A DNA stretch of 35,107 nucleotides from a virus: positions 1 through 35,107 of IMG/VR virus record IMGVR_UViG_3300023049_000110, one strand, 5' to 3'. The notes under the pieces were generated by a model. The model was not told the DNA's origin. It was given only the letters and a program-made list of their open reading frames with translations, and did no database searches. The position numbers were made by a program, and so were the translations under genes. This document shows, one piece after another, positions 23,096 to 30,396 of this stretch (position 1 is the first letter of the stretch; the number at the start of each line of letters is the position of its first letter).

Positions 23096-24034
23096 ATGAG
23101 CAAGACATCGTGGGTAGAGAAATATCGCCCAAAAACAGTCGATGAATATGTATTTCGCGACGAAGACCAAAAAGCACAAGTCAGAGAATGGATAGAGAGT
23201 GGTGAGATTCCACATCTATTGTTCCATGGGCCACCGGGCACAGGCAAGACAACCCTTGCCAAGATTATCATCAACGAACTCGACATAGACGATTTTGATG
23301 TGATGATGATGAACGGCTCGAAAGAAGGTCGCAAGATTGATGAGTTCAACGACAAGCTTGATGGTTTCACACAGACGATTCCGTTTAGCCAATACAAAAT
23401 CATCTTTATTGACGAAGCAGACTATTTGAACCTTCATTCAGTGCAGCCTTCGTTGCGGACCCCGATGGTCGAATACCATCACTGTCGGTTCATTCTGACC
23501 TGTAACTATGTGCACAAGATTATGCCAGCCATCCAAGATAGATGTCAGGTATTCAAGATTGAGAAACAAGATTACAATGAGTTCACTGCACGAGTAGCAG
23601 AGGTATTGATTGCCGAAGAAGTTGAGTTCGATATCGACTTGCTCGACACTTATGTGAAAGCATCTTACCCGAGCTTGCGTAAGGCATTGAACGTGGTTCA
23701 GCAAAACACCGTGGCTGGCAAACTCAATATGCCAACAACAAGCGAAGGCACCGTTGAAATCAAGACGGAGTTTGTCAATCTGGTCAAGCAGGGTAAGTAT
23801 CGCCAAGGCGTAGAGCTATTAGGCAAGAACATTCGACAAGACGAGATAGAAGACATGCTGGTATGGTGCAGCGACAACGTAGATATGTTTGCCGATACCG
23901 ACGAGCATTTCTTTCAAGCGAACAAAATCATCCGCGATGCTATCGTACAGATACCAAGCATTGCACACCCAGACATTCATATCACCGCTACTGTTGGTGA
24001 CTTACTTTCAATAAAAGGAGAACTCTTACATTGA
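23096..24034 (+). CDS. 44: Sliding-clamp loader ATPase subunit (T4 gp44-like)
   Basis: A 312-residue AAA+ protein of the RFC/gp44 type. SWVEKYRPKTVDEYV at the N-terminus, Walker A GPPGTGKTT (45-53), Walker B FIDEADYL (104-111), sensor 1 (FILTCNY, 132-138) and a DRC triad (148-150) where T4 has SRC. It loads the ring-shaped sliding clamp onto primer-template DNA with a small partner subunit (gp62). AAGGA precedes ATG. No obvious gp62 follows; the next genes are a membrane peptide and a small unknown protein. Its TGA overlaps the TTG start of the next gene. Confidence 0.95.
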   Translation: MSKTSWVEKYRPKTVDEYVFRDEDQKAQVREWIESGEIPHLLFHGPPGTGKTTLAKIIINELDIDDFDVMMMNGSKEGRKIDEFNDKLDGFTQTIPFSQYKIIFIDEADYLNLHSVQPSLRTPMVEYHHCRFILTCNYVHKIMPAIQDRCQVFKIEKQDYNEFTARVAEVLIAEEVEFDIDLLDTYVKASYPSLRKALNVVQQNTVAGKLNMPTTSEGTVEIKTEFVNLVKQGKYRQGVELLGKNIRQDEIEDMLVWCSDNVDMFADTDEHFFQANKIIRDAIVQIPSIAHPDIHITATVGDLLSIKGELLH

Positions 24035-24228
24035 TTTTATTATTATTATTATTATTGCCAGTATTCTGTTTCGTTGTTTGGGCGTATGTTGGTATTATTA
24101 AAAAACTTGCTGAAGAATACGACGAAACGGAACAAGCAACGAATGTATATAAAAAACTAAATCGGCTGAAATCTGTCAGCAGAGAATATAAAAACGTAAA
24201 GGCTAGGGAGATTAAAAAAAATGGGTAA
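24031..24228 (+). CDS. Small single-span membrane protein
   Basis: A 65-residue protein starting with TTG at 24031, chosen because AAGGAG lies 10 nt upstream and TTG overlaps the previous TGA. The first 22 residues are a membrane helix whose start (ILLLLLLLP) is encoded by a run of TTA/ATT triplets, a potential slippage site. The remainder is charged and helical (EEYDETEQATNVYKKLNRLK), presumably cytoplasmic. Overlaps the next gene by 8 nt. Function unknown; position after the clamp loader may be incidental. Confidence 0.6.
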   Translation: MILLLLLLLPVFCFVVWAYVGIIKKLAEEYDETEQATNVYKKLNRLKSVSREYKNVKAREIKKNG

Positions 24229-24568
24229 TAAAGTAAAGAACAGACACATCGTGGCGACATACGCATTGAAGCCTCGTCGTGGGGTGCCGACCCATATGAA
24301 GGGTTGGATGAACAACGAGAACAACCTTCAATGGGACGAAACCATGAAGATGACAGAGGGACTGCGAGAGCGGGACCGCATGGACGCCCATGTTATTCTG
24401 GATGTTGATGAGAAGCGTATCGTCAAGAACTGGAAAGCCGATGAAGGCGAGAACGACTACGATAAGATTTACGAGTATTTTGAAAAGAACTACTCGCACT
24501 ACATGAACGACTTCATCAAAAAAAGTGACCGGTCACGTGAAAAGAGTGTTGACACTACGAATGCTTAG
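24221..24568 (+). CDS. Conserved hypothetical T4-like phage protein
   Basis: A 115-residue protein. KGWMNNENNLQWDETMKMTE then GLRERDRMDAHVILDVDEKR and IYEYFEKNYSHYMNDFI give a pattern (GWMxNxxN, then GLRxRD, then VxLDxxxKxxVK) that I associate with a widespread unknown family of T4-like marine phages. It is the size of small cyanophage gp62 proteins, but no gp62 signature could be identified. Basic N-terminus, no membrane segment. The downstream promoter (24549) lies inside its 3' end. Confidence 0.7.
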   Translation: MGNKVKNRHIVATYALKPRRGVPTHMKGWMNNENNLQWDETMKMTEGLRERDRMDAHVILDVDEKRIVKNWKADEGENDYDKIYEYFEKNYSHYMNDFIKKSDRSREKSVDTTNA

Positions 24569-24577
24569 ACGTATAAT
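24549..24577 (+). promoter_or_regulatory. Consensus sigma70-type promoter
   Basis: TTGACA (24549-24554), 17-bp spacer, TATAAT (24572-24577); AAAGGAAG and the ATG at 24608 follow. Confidence 0.88.
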
Positions 24578-24607
24578 AATACTCTCAACATAAAGGAAGA
24601 TAACATC

Positions 24608-25390
24608 ATGGCACGGAGAAAGAACAAAGAGACGTTCAAGGTTCGCGACGTAGTTGCAGTTGCTTTCGCAGCAGCCGAAGTCAATGCTTTTGCCGCGACC
24701 AACGAGAACAAGGGCTATCTCAAGGCTTCCATTCCTGTTACGGGGTATTACGAAGATAAAATCGCTCTTCCCAAAGACTATAAAGGCACCTACGACAACG
24801 TGCCCTATGTCTTTGCCAACAAAGAGTTGGTCAAGTTCTATTTCGGTCGTGACCATCTTATTCGTCACAGCCCACGAGGCACGGTTGTTCCAAAGCTTGT
24901 GGTTACCGACGAGCATTATGCCCAAGCCGACGAGCTTATCAGTTCGTTCCAAAAGAACCTGATGTTTGATGCGTTGGCCGGTCGTCTCACCGAGTTTGAC
25001 GAATGCATCTATGCCGTTGTTGAAACCGAAGAAGTCACCGACTACGAGTTGGGTCTTATCTCGTGCTTCCCTTCACTCTTCAAACGCAAAGAGAAGATGG
25101 CAGAGATTTCATCGAACAGCGAGTTCATCGGCAAGCCCGGCGAAGCTGTCACCGATGTTCCTATCAAAATCCTCAACGCAAAGTATGTGGAAGACTTTGA
25201 TTGCTACGTGTATAATGCACTGGCCAACGACAAAGACATCATCACGTTCTTTAGCAAGAAAGACCCATCGGATTTTGGTGACGAATGTGTTATCTCGGGC
25301 AAAATCAAACGCACCGAGTTCAGCAAATACAACAAAGCGAACGAAACCGTTCTCAACTACGTAAAGGTGATTGAAGCGGTCGCTGCTTAG
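24608..25390 (+). CDS. Hypothetical protein, possible OB-fold C-terminal domain
   Basis: A 260-residue protein behind its own consensus promoter and AAAGGAAG, so expected to be early and well expressed. The basic N-terminus (MARRKNKETFKVRDVVAV) precedes a long alpha/beta region. The C-terminus, FGDECVISGKIKRTEFSKYN then NETVLNYVKVIE (about 225-257), has the rhythm of an OB-fold strand pair found in phage proteins that handle nucleic acid. No enzyme motif is visible. A single-stranded nucleic-acid binding role is speculative. Confidence 0.65.
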   Translation: MARRKNKETFKVRDVVAVAFAAAEVNAFAATNENKGYLKASIPVTGYYEDKIALPKDYKGTYDNVPYVFANKELVKFYFGRDHLIRHSPRGTVVPKLVVTDEHYAQADELISSFQKNLMFDALAGRLTEFDECIYAVVETEEVTDYELGLISCFPSLFKRKEKMAEISSNSEFIGKPGEAVTDVPIKILNAKYVEDFDCYVYNALANDKDIITFFSKKDPSDFGDECVISGKIKRTEFSKYNKANETVLNYVKVIEAVAA

Positions 25391-25472
25391 AACATTAGTA
25401 TCCGCATTTGGGGATATCTTTCCGTTTTTATTAGGCGTGCTGCTGCTAACCTACTTATTTGGATGGTGGTGA
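25371..25472 (+). CDS. Possible small membrane peptide
   Basis: A 33-residue frame from TTG 25371, overlapping the end of the preceding gene, to TGA 25470-25472. MKRSLLRTLVSA precedes the hydrophobic FPFLLGVLLLTYLF. A positive N-terminus followed by one membrane helix is typical of real membrane peptides. AAAGG lies only 3 nt before TTG, which is short. It fills the otherwise empty gap before the nucleotidase. Chance is possible. Confidence 0.35.
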   Translation: MKRSLLRTLVSAFGDIFPFLLGVLLLTYLFGWW

Positions 25473-25492
25473 CGAAAAAGAAAAGGATATAC

Positions 25493-26086
25493 ATGAAAAA
25501 TAAAAGAATACTAACTGATGCCGATGGCGTCCTACTTGATTGGACAGAAGGATTTGCCGAATGGTTCAAGAATACACATGACAGTGTGCTTGAGCCAGAA
25601 TCGGAAGGCATCTACAAAGTAGAACATCGCACCCCCGGTTTCAGCACCGATCAGGGTAATAGCTTGGTTGAAGATTTCAATCGCTCAGAGTATATCCGTG
25701 GGCTATCGGCCTTTCGTGATTCACAGCATTATATTGCGAAACTTTATGAGCGTGGCTACACATTCCATTGCATTACTGCAATCGAAGACCGTAGTGATAT
25801 CTATGAACGCCGTTGGGAAAACTTGCAGAACCTATTTGGTGGTGCAGTTGATGAACTGACCTTGGTTGGCGACATGCCAAACAAGCTTCATCACCTAACG
25901 AAGTATCAAGACACTGGACGGTTCTGGATTGAGGATTCAATCAGCAACGCCGAAGACGGTCATAGCTTGGGACTTGAGACAATCTTGGTCAAGCACGGTC
26001 ACTCTGTCAACTTTGAACACGACGACATTCACCCTGTTGATACATGGGCGGAAATCTACGACATCATTTTATCATACGAGGAATAG
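25493..26086 (+). CDS. HAD-superfamily 5'(3')-deoxyribonucleotidase-like phosphatase
   Basis: A 197-residue protein. The HAD motif I is RILTDADGVLLDW (about 5-17), with the nucleophile D9 and acid/base D11 in DADGV. Motif II (CITAIED) and the late acidic motif (FWIEDSISNAEDG) follow at normal spacing. LLDW after DxDG is typical of phage and eukaryotic NT5C-like nucleotidases, which dephosphorylate (deoxy)nucleoside monophosphates. ATG at 25493 is preferred over 25463 because AAAAGGA lies just upstream of it. A role in nucleotide recycling alongside MazG is likely. Confidence 0.82.
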   Translation: MKNKRILTDADGVLLDWTEGFAEWFKNTHDSVLEPESEGIYKVEHRTPGFSTDQGNSLVEDFNRSEYIRGLSAFRDSQHYIAKLYERGYTFHCITAIEDRSDIYERRWENLQNLFGGAVDELTLVGDMPNKLHHLTKYQDTGRFWIEDSISNAEDGHSLGLETILVKHGHSVNFEHDDIHPVDTWAEIYDIILSYEE

Positions 26087-26090
26087 AAAA

Positions 26091-26375
26091 ATGAGAGCAT
26101 TGATTGATGTAAATGTTATGTATTGCGAATATCAAATGTCGAAGGCAGAATACAATAAGTTCTGCGTGATGGTTCGTGACTTCAACAAAAAGTTTCACGA
26201 GGGCGAGCATGACCCAAGTGATGCCGTGCGTGAGGTATATCGCGACAAGGCGTTCGTGCCCAAGGTAATGCCAGCACCACAGGCTGACGAGATTGTTGTC
26301 AGTTTTGTGGTCAAGGAACACCTTGCCGAAGATTGGTATGATATTTTCTTCGACTTGGACGCAAAAACCCCTTGA
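26091..26375 (+). CDS. Small hypothetical protein
   Basis: A 94-residue protein. ATG at 26091 is preceded by CGAGGA and follows the nucleotidase stop by 4 nt. MRALIDVNVMYCEYQMSKAE then VVSFVVKEHLAEDWYDIFFD suggest an alpha/beta fold. No domain recognised, no signal or membrane segment. Likely co-transcribed with the nucleotidase. The next promoter (26372) starts at its stop. Confidence 0.65.
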   Translation: MRALIDVNVMYCEYQMSKAEYNKFCVMVRDFNKKFHEGEHDPSDAVREVYRDKAFVPKVMPAPQADEIVVSFVVKEHLAEDWYDIFFDLDAKTP

Positions 26376-26400
26376 CGATGTAACTATGTTCGTGTATGGT
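26372..26400 (+). promoter_or_regulatory. Sigma70-type promoter
   Basis: TTGACG (26372-26377), 17-bp spacer, TATGGT (26395-26400) preceded by TG, an extended -10. Drives the gene at 26444. Confidence 0.55.
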
Positions 26401-26443
26401 GTATCTATCATTACAACACACACACAGACGGAGAACACGCACC

Positions 26444-26851
26444 ATGAAACTTACCCGCCAAAAGATGCAAGAGATTCGCGACGAAATCAACGCGGCTATC
26501 AAAGAAATCGGTGAGAAGCACAGCGTGGCTTTCAGTCTCGGTAACATCAAGTTCACCCCAGACGATTTCCGCGTCACGTTGAAGGGCGACCTCATCAAAG
26601 AAAAAACCGAAAAAGAAGCGTTCTGGGATGCGTTGAGCCTCCCGAACGACCTTCCAACGCTTGTTCGAGCGTCGGCTCGTGATGTTGTTCTTCCAAAAGA
26701 TTTGCAAGGGCTAAAGTTCAAAGTTCATGGTAGAATCTTCACGCTAAACGGCGTCAAGAAGTCTCGCCCAAAGTATCCATACCAAGGCATTGGTTCGCAA
26801 GGCGGACACTACAAGTTCACCGTTGAACAAGTCGCCAAAGGTATTATGTAA
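26444..26851 (+). CDS. Conserved hypothetical phage protein
   Basis: A 135-residue protein starting MKLTRQKMQEIRDEINAAIK. The true start is ATG 26444, with GGAG 11 nt upstream; an earlier in-frame ATG at 26396 would read through the promoter. The order of a helical N-terminus (INAAIKEIGEKHSVAFSLGN), a beta region (IKFTPDDFRVTLKGD) and a C-terminal GRIFTLNGVKKSRPKYP block recurs in unknown small phage proteins. No catalytic residues are visible. The terminator at 26997 follows after 145 nt without a gene. Confidence 0.68.
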   Translation: MKLTRQKMQEIRDEINAAIKEIGEKHSVAFSLGNIKFTPDDFRVTLKGDLIKEKTEKEAFWDALSLPNDLPTLVRASARDVVLPKDLQGLKFKVHGRIFTLNGVKKSRPKYPYQGIGSQGGHYKFTVEQVAKGIM

Positions 26852-26996
26852 TAAAAGAATACCCCAAACCTTGCTCTCTTTTCGTAAATGGCTATTCACG
26901 AAGTCACATAAAAGATAACTTGCTATAGGTCAAAATCCACAGATGAGGTATCGGGGGTCGTCGTTTGATGAATGTGGGAAAGTTATCAGTCGTGAA

Positions 26997-27025
26997 AAAA
27001 CCCCGGTTTTTAGGACCGGGGTTTT
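26997..27025. terminator. Bidirectional intrinsic terminator
   Basis: AAAACCCCGGT (26997-27007) pairs perfectly with ACCGGGGTTTT (27015-27025) around a 7-nt loop. It can end both the plus operon from the left and the minus phoH transcript from the right. Confidence 0.9.
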
Positions 27026-27046
27026 CTCTTTTGTTCGGAGTTTTGT

Positions 27047-27772
27047 TTACTCTCCGTAGATACTCAAGACTTCCTTCACGGCAGGGTGTCTCTCAATATC
27101 CTTATTGGCAAACTCTGTAATAGCGATGTATTGGCTATTAGAGAAGTTCGATAACAATGTCTTGAAGTCAAGCAAACCGTTGTCATTGTCACGTCTGTCA
27201 GCTTGGCGAATGTCGCCTGTGACAGCCATCATGCTTCCCTCACCAAGACGCGTCAATAGCATCTTCATTTGGTTTGGTGTAGCATTCTGCATTTCGTCTG
27301 CAACAATGTATGCGTTTTTAAACGTCCTGCCCCTCATAAATGCGAGCGGCGAAATCTCAATAATATTTTCTTTTATAAAACCTTCGATGGTCTTGGTCGA
27401 ATAGTATTCTTCCAACACATCAAAGATGGGTCTTGTCCATGGTGCCATTTTAGCATTTAGGTCACCCGGCAAGAAGCCGTGCTTTTCATCATCCACGCCA
27501 ACTGCTGGTCGTGTAACAACGATTTTCTCGACTTTTCCTTCTTTGAACGCTTTGATAGCTGCCATAACCGCAAGCAGGGTCTTACCTGTTCCGGCTGGTC
27601 CGGTGGCAAATACCATAAGTTTTTCGTCGTTCAATAGGTTGTCAATGTATTCCTCTTGGTTCAGCGAACGTGGAATCATTTGAACGGTTTGCTTCTTTTT
27701 CACAAACTCATTGAACTGTATGGTATTGTCTTTGGGGGTTGGTGCTTTTTGAGTGCGTTTTCTTCTAGACAT
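27047..27772 (-). CDS. phoH: PhoH-like ATPase
   Basis: A 241-residue P-loop ATPase of the PhoH family. Walker A GPAGTGKT (58-65), KIVVTRPAVGVDDEKHGFLP (83-102), Walker B IVADEMQN (156-163) and VTGDIRQADRRD (184-195) are all present. PhoH is among the most common marine phage auxiliary genes; its role is unsettled, with ATP-dependent RNA-related functions proposed. The N-terminus is basic and extended. TGGAG precedes the ATG. A hairpin (27812-27852) lies in the upstream region on this strand, so leader-based control is possible. Ends at the two-way terminator. Confidence 0.93.
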   Translation of the reverse strand: MSRRKRTQKAPTPKDNTIQFNEFVKKKQTVQMIPRSLNQEEYIDNLLNDEKLMVFATGPAGTGKTLLAVMAAIKAFKEGKVEKIVVTRPAVGVDDEKHGFLPGDLNAKMAPWTRPIFDVLEEYYSTKTIEGFIKENIIEISPLAFMRGRTFKNAYIVADEMQNATPNQMKMLLTRLGEGSMMAVTGDIRQADRRDNDNGLLDFKTLLSNFSNSQYIAITEFANKDIERHPAVKEVLSIYGE

Positions 27773-27811
27773 ATGTTTTCTTCTCCATTTTGTTATATGG
27801 TGAACACGAGA

Positions 27812-27852
27812 AGGTAAACACGCTTTGCTTTTATTGCGAACCGTGTCTACCT
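27812..27852 (-). promoter_or_regulatory. Inverted repeat upstream of phoH
   Basis: AGGTAAACACG (27812-27822) and CGTGTCTACCT (27842-27852) form an 11-bp stem with one mismatch and a 19-nt loop, 40 nt before the phoH start. On the minus strand AGTAAATA (27873-27866), a weak late-promoter match, lies just upstream, which would put the hairpin in the phoH leader. Confidence 0.4.
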
Positions 27853-27901
27853 CGGCTCACACATATATTTACTTAGGAAAAATATTTCAGATGTAGGTAT
27901 A

Positions 27902-28426
27902 TTATGATTTTCGCCGCCATTCGCAATATAAACGTTTACCGTCTTGCTGAAAATCCACAACCTCATATCCAAATAGCGTAGCAAAATGTCGTAACAAATC
28001 TTCGGTCCATTCAAACACCTCTATGCCCTTGAAGTCGTCGTTGCCGTGGTCGTGCTGGCCGGGGTTACAACGCCAATAGATTCTGGCTGTGGTCCCACAT
28101 AAGGCTTCATCTACACATCTTATCTGGTTGTGAATATCGGCATAGGTGCCGAAGTTTATACTACCCAGACACAGGGCCACGTCAAAGTATCCTTTTGGTT
28201 TGAAGTCTTCAATAGCCACAACCTCGTCGGCACCAACGTCTGTGATGTCAATACCATACACATCAATCTTTCCTTTGAACGGATTAGTGCCACATCCCAC
28301 ATCTAAGACACGCTCGTGTGCCCCAATCTTGTCGAGCAGTATCCAGCCAGAATGTTCATATTGGTCTAATGTTCGGTCACGTTGTAACCACGTTGTTGAA
28401 AAATAATCTTTGAGTAATGTCCGCAT
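27902..28426 (-). CDS. Class I SAM-dependent methyltransferase
   Basis: A 174-residue Rossmann methyltransferase. Motif I VLDVGCGTNP (40-49), the acidic ribose-binding residue in VYGIDITDVG, and the motif IV region FDVALCLGSINFGTY are visible. There is no NPPY, so DNA adenine methylation is unlikely. The substrate is unknown; similar small enzymes in T4-like phages act on unidentified small molecules or glycans. The ATG at 28426 lies 5 nt after a late-promoter motif, inside an 18-bp palindrome shared with the divergent sulfotransferase-like gene, and has no ribosome-binding site. Confidence 0.85.
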   Translation of the reverse strand: MRTLLKDYFSTTWLQRDRTLDQYEHSGWILLDKIGAHERVLDVGCGTNPFKGKIDVYGIDITDVGADEVVAIEDFKPKGYFDVALCLGSINFGTYADIHNQIRCVDEALCGTTARIYWRCNPGQHDHGNDDFKGIEVFEWTEDLLRHFATLFGYEVVDFQQDGKRLYCEWRRKS

Positions 28427-28441
28427 ATAAATATTTATATG
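28424..28441. promoter_or_regulatory. Palindromic bidirectional late promoter containing both start codons
   Basis: CATATAAATATTTATATG is a perfect 18-bp palindrome. Each strand reads TATAAATA, 5 nt, ATG: minus for the methyltransferase (ATG 28426-28424) and plus for the sulfotransferase-like gene (ATG 28439-28441). Both mRNAs should start at the ATG. Confidence 0.8.
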
Positions 28442-28975
28442 ATTTTATTACCAGAAAAAATATTCTTTACCGGTGCACCGGGAAGCAAATGGAGCGGCAT
28501 CGCTCAAAAGTTTGAACAGAATCGTGCGTTTGACACAACAGACAGAACACCATATAGACAGTATTATCACAACGAGTTCTCTGGCCACATAGGTGCTTAT
28601 TTTGGCACCGGCATGGAGTTTCCGCCACTTGTTGATAAGTGGGTATTGAAGAAGCCATACTCTGGTGACGGTATTCCGTTGTTGAAATCACACGAATGGG
28701 TATACAAACTTCCCGAGATTCAAGCTGTTTTTCCAGATGCGTGGATTGTGTTTGTTCGTCGCGACACCGACCAGTGTTTTGATTGGTGGAAACAAGCTGG
28801 TGGTTGGGATATTACCTATCCCAACTACGATTGGTATGAGAGCGACGAGCTTATGTATGAACGTATCGGCGAACAGAACCAACTTATGATGGATTTTGCA
28901 GCATTACATAATCTAACATGGCAGCAGCAAGAGCCTAAGACAGACGATGTATGGATAACGGTATATAAGCCGTGA
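28439..28975 (+). CDS. Sulfotransferase-like P-loop protein
   Basis: A 178-residue protein. The N-terminal IFFTGAPGSKWSGIAQKF (8-25) is a P-loop-like phosphosulfate-binding segment. Later blocks are LLKSHEWVYKLPE and WIVFVRRDTDQCFDWWK. The FTGAPGSKWS start with KSH and a late RxD pattern matches a conserved T4-like phage family usually annotated as sulfotransferase-like. It could transfer a sulfate group or bind a nucleotide; substrate unknown. Leaderless geometry from the palindromic promoter. Its TGA overlaps the TctA start. Confidence 0.7.
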   Translation: MILLPEKIFFTGAPGSKWSGIAQKFEQNRAFDTTDRTPYRQYYHNEFSGHIGAYFGTGMEFPPLVDKWVLKKPYSGDGIPLLKSHEWVYKLPEIQAVFPDAWIVFVRRDTDQCFDWWKQAGGWDITYPNYDWYESDELMYERIGEQNQLMMDFAALHNLTWQQQEPKTDDVWITVYKP

Positions 28976-30396
28976 TGATAATAGCATCCCTGATAGCTGG
29001 CATTCTTTATGGTTTTGCCGTGGGTATTGTTCCAGCAGCCGGGGCAACAACAGGATTGGTCGCATTATATGCGGTGATGCCTTTCTTTTTGACCGACCCA
29101 TATGCTGGCGTAGTATTCCTTATGGCGGTGGTAGCCGCATCAACAACAGCCGACAGTTTCACCAGCATCCTTTTAGGTATCCCCGGTGCCAATAGTTCAG
29201 CAGCCACAATGGTTGACGGATTCCCCTTGGCACAACAAGGACGGGCAAGCTATGCCATTTCAACAGCCGTAACTACATCAACAGTAAATGGGTTGTTCTG
29301 GGGTGCCATCGTATTTCTATTGCTTCCCATATATAGCCAAGTCATCCTATTCTTCGGTATCCCAGAACTCTGGGCATTCACGGTGTTAGCATTGGCAACA
29401 GTTGGGTTCCTATCAACCGACAAACCACTCTTTAGTATCATTGCGATTGGTGCTGGCGTCTTCCTTGGATTGGTAGGTGTTGACCCGTCTACTAACGACC
29501 CCCGTTTCACAATGGGATGGTTTTACCTCCAAGATGGTATCCAGTTGATACCAGTGGTGGCGGGATTGTTTGCGGTGCCCGAGTTGCTTGAAGGATTCAA
29601 GAAACGCCGTGCTACAACGACAGTGGCAAAACGTGAAACAGTAGCGGGAATGAAGGCAGTATGGGATAACAAATGGCTATCAATGCGAGGCGGTTTCATC
29701 GGTGCCCTTGTGGGCCTGTTACCGGGCCTTGGTGGTGCAGTGAGTGATTGGCTGTCATATTCACAAGCGGTAGCAAGCAATCCCGACGAAGAGTTCGGAA
29801 ACGGTAACATCAAAGGTGTAATCGGTCCCGAAGGTTCTAACAATGCACAAAAGGCAACCAGTATGATTCCAACAGTATTGTTCGGTATTCCCGGTGCACC
29901 ATTCGCAGCCGTTCTTATGGGATTGTTTGCGTATCTTGGTATTGAACTTGGTTCACCCGACCTGATGTATGACACCCAGTTTTTTGAAAGCTTGAGCCTT
30001 GGATTCATAGCAGCCACAGCAATCGTTGGGGTGTTATCCTTGGTATTCGTCAATACGGTGTGCAAAATCACAAGCATCCCATACGTGTATTACTTCCCCT
30101 TCTTACTCGTAATGATTGTATGGGCGAGTATGCAATACACAGGTGGTTGGGAAGACTTTGCGGTGTTGGCATTCTTTAGTTTTTTAGGGGTGGTCATGAA
30201 GCATTATAAATACTCCCGACCAGCGTTGTTGGTTGCGTTTATTCTAGCAAGCAAAGTAGAAGCCCTATCAATACAACTAACAACCCTATACGATTTCACT
30301 ACCCTAATAGACCGACCACTGTTCTTGATTCTAATGGTTCTAATCATTGCGGTGTTTGCGTTCAGTTTCAAAAAAGGAAAGATAAAATATGCGTAA
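28972..30396 (+). CDS. tctA: TctA-family large membrane subunit of a tripartite tricarboxylate transporter
   Basis: A 474-residue, highly hydrophobic protein with about 11-12 membrane helices. TctA signatures in both halves: ILLGIPGANSSAATMVDGFP then LAQQGRASYA (about 63-95), and GLLPGLGGAVSDWLSYSQA then GPEGSNNAQKA and VLFGIPGAPFAAVLMG. The large subunit forms the sodium- or proton-coupled channel for a periplasmic binding protein. The start is GTG 28972 or ATG 28975, both overlapping the previous stop. Coupled to the TctC gene by an 8-nt overlap. No TctB (small four-helix subunit) gene is present. A rare phage transport gene; intact. Confidence 0.93.
   Translation: MMIIASLIAGILYGFAVGIVPAAGATTGLVALYAVMPFFLTDPYAGVVFLMAVVAASTTADSFTSILLGIPGANSSAATMVDGFPLAQQGRASYAISTAVTTSTVNGLFWGAIVFLLLPIYSQVILFFGIPELWAFTVLALATVGFLSTDKPLFSIIAIGAGVFLGLVGVDPSTNDPRFTMGWFYLQDGIQLIPVVAGLFAVPELLEGFKKRRATTTVAKRETVAGMKAVWDNKWLSMRGGFIGALVGLLPGLGGAVSDWLSYSQAVASNPDEEFGNGNIKGVIGPEGSNNAQKATSMIPTVLFGIPGAPFAAVLMGLFAYLGIELGSPDLMYDTQFFESLSLGFIAATAIVGVLSLVFVNTVCKITSIPYVYYFPFLLVMIVWASMQYTGGWEDFAVLAFFSFLGVVMKHYKYSRPALLVAFILASKVEALSIQLTTLYDFTTLIDRPLFLILMVLIIAVFAFSFKKGKIKYA

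Noticed and set aside
24221-24568. Small clamp-loader subunit gp62
   Set aside because: Position and size would fit, but no gp62 sequence pattern was recognised; kept as hypothetical.
26852-26996. Possible tRNA or small gene in the gap after 26851
   Set aside because: No cloverleaf, TTCGAATCC-type arm or ORF with a ribosome-binding site was seen; I see nothing functional before the terminator.
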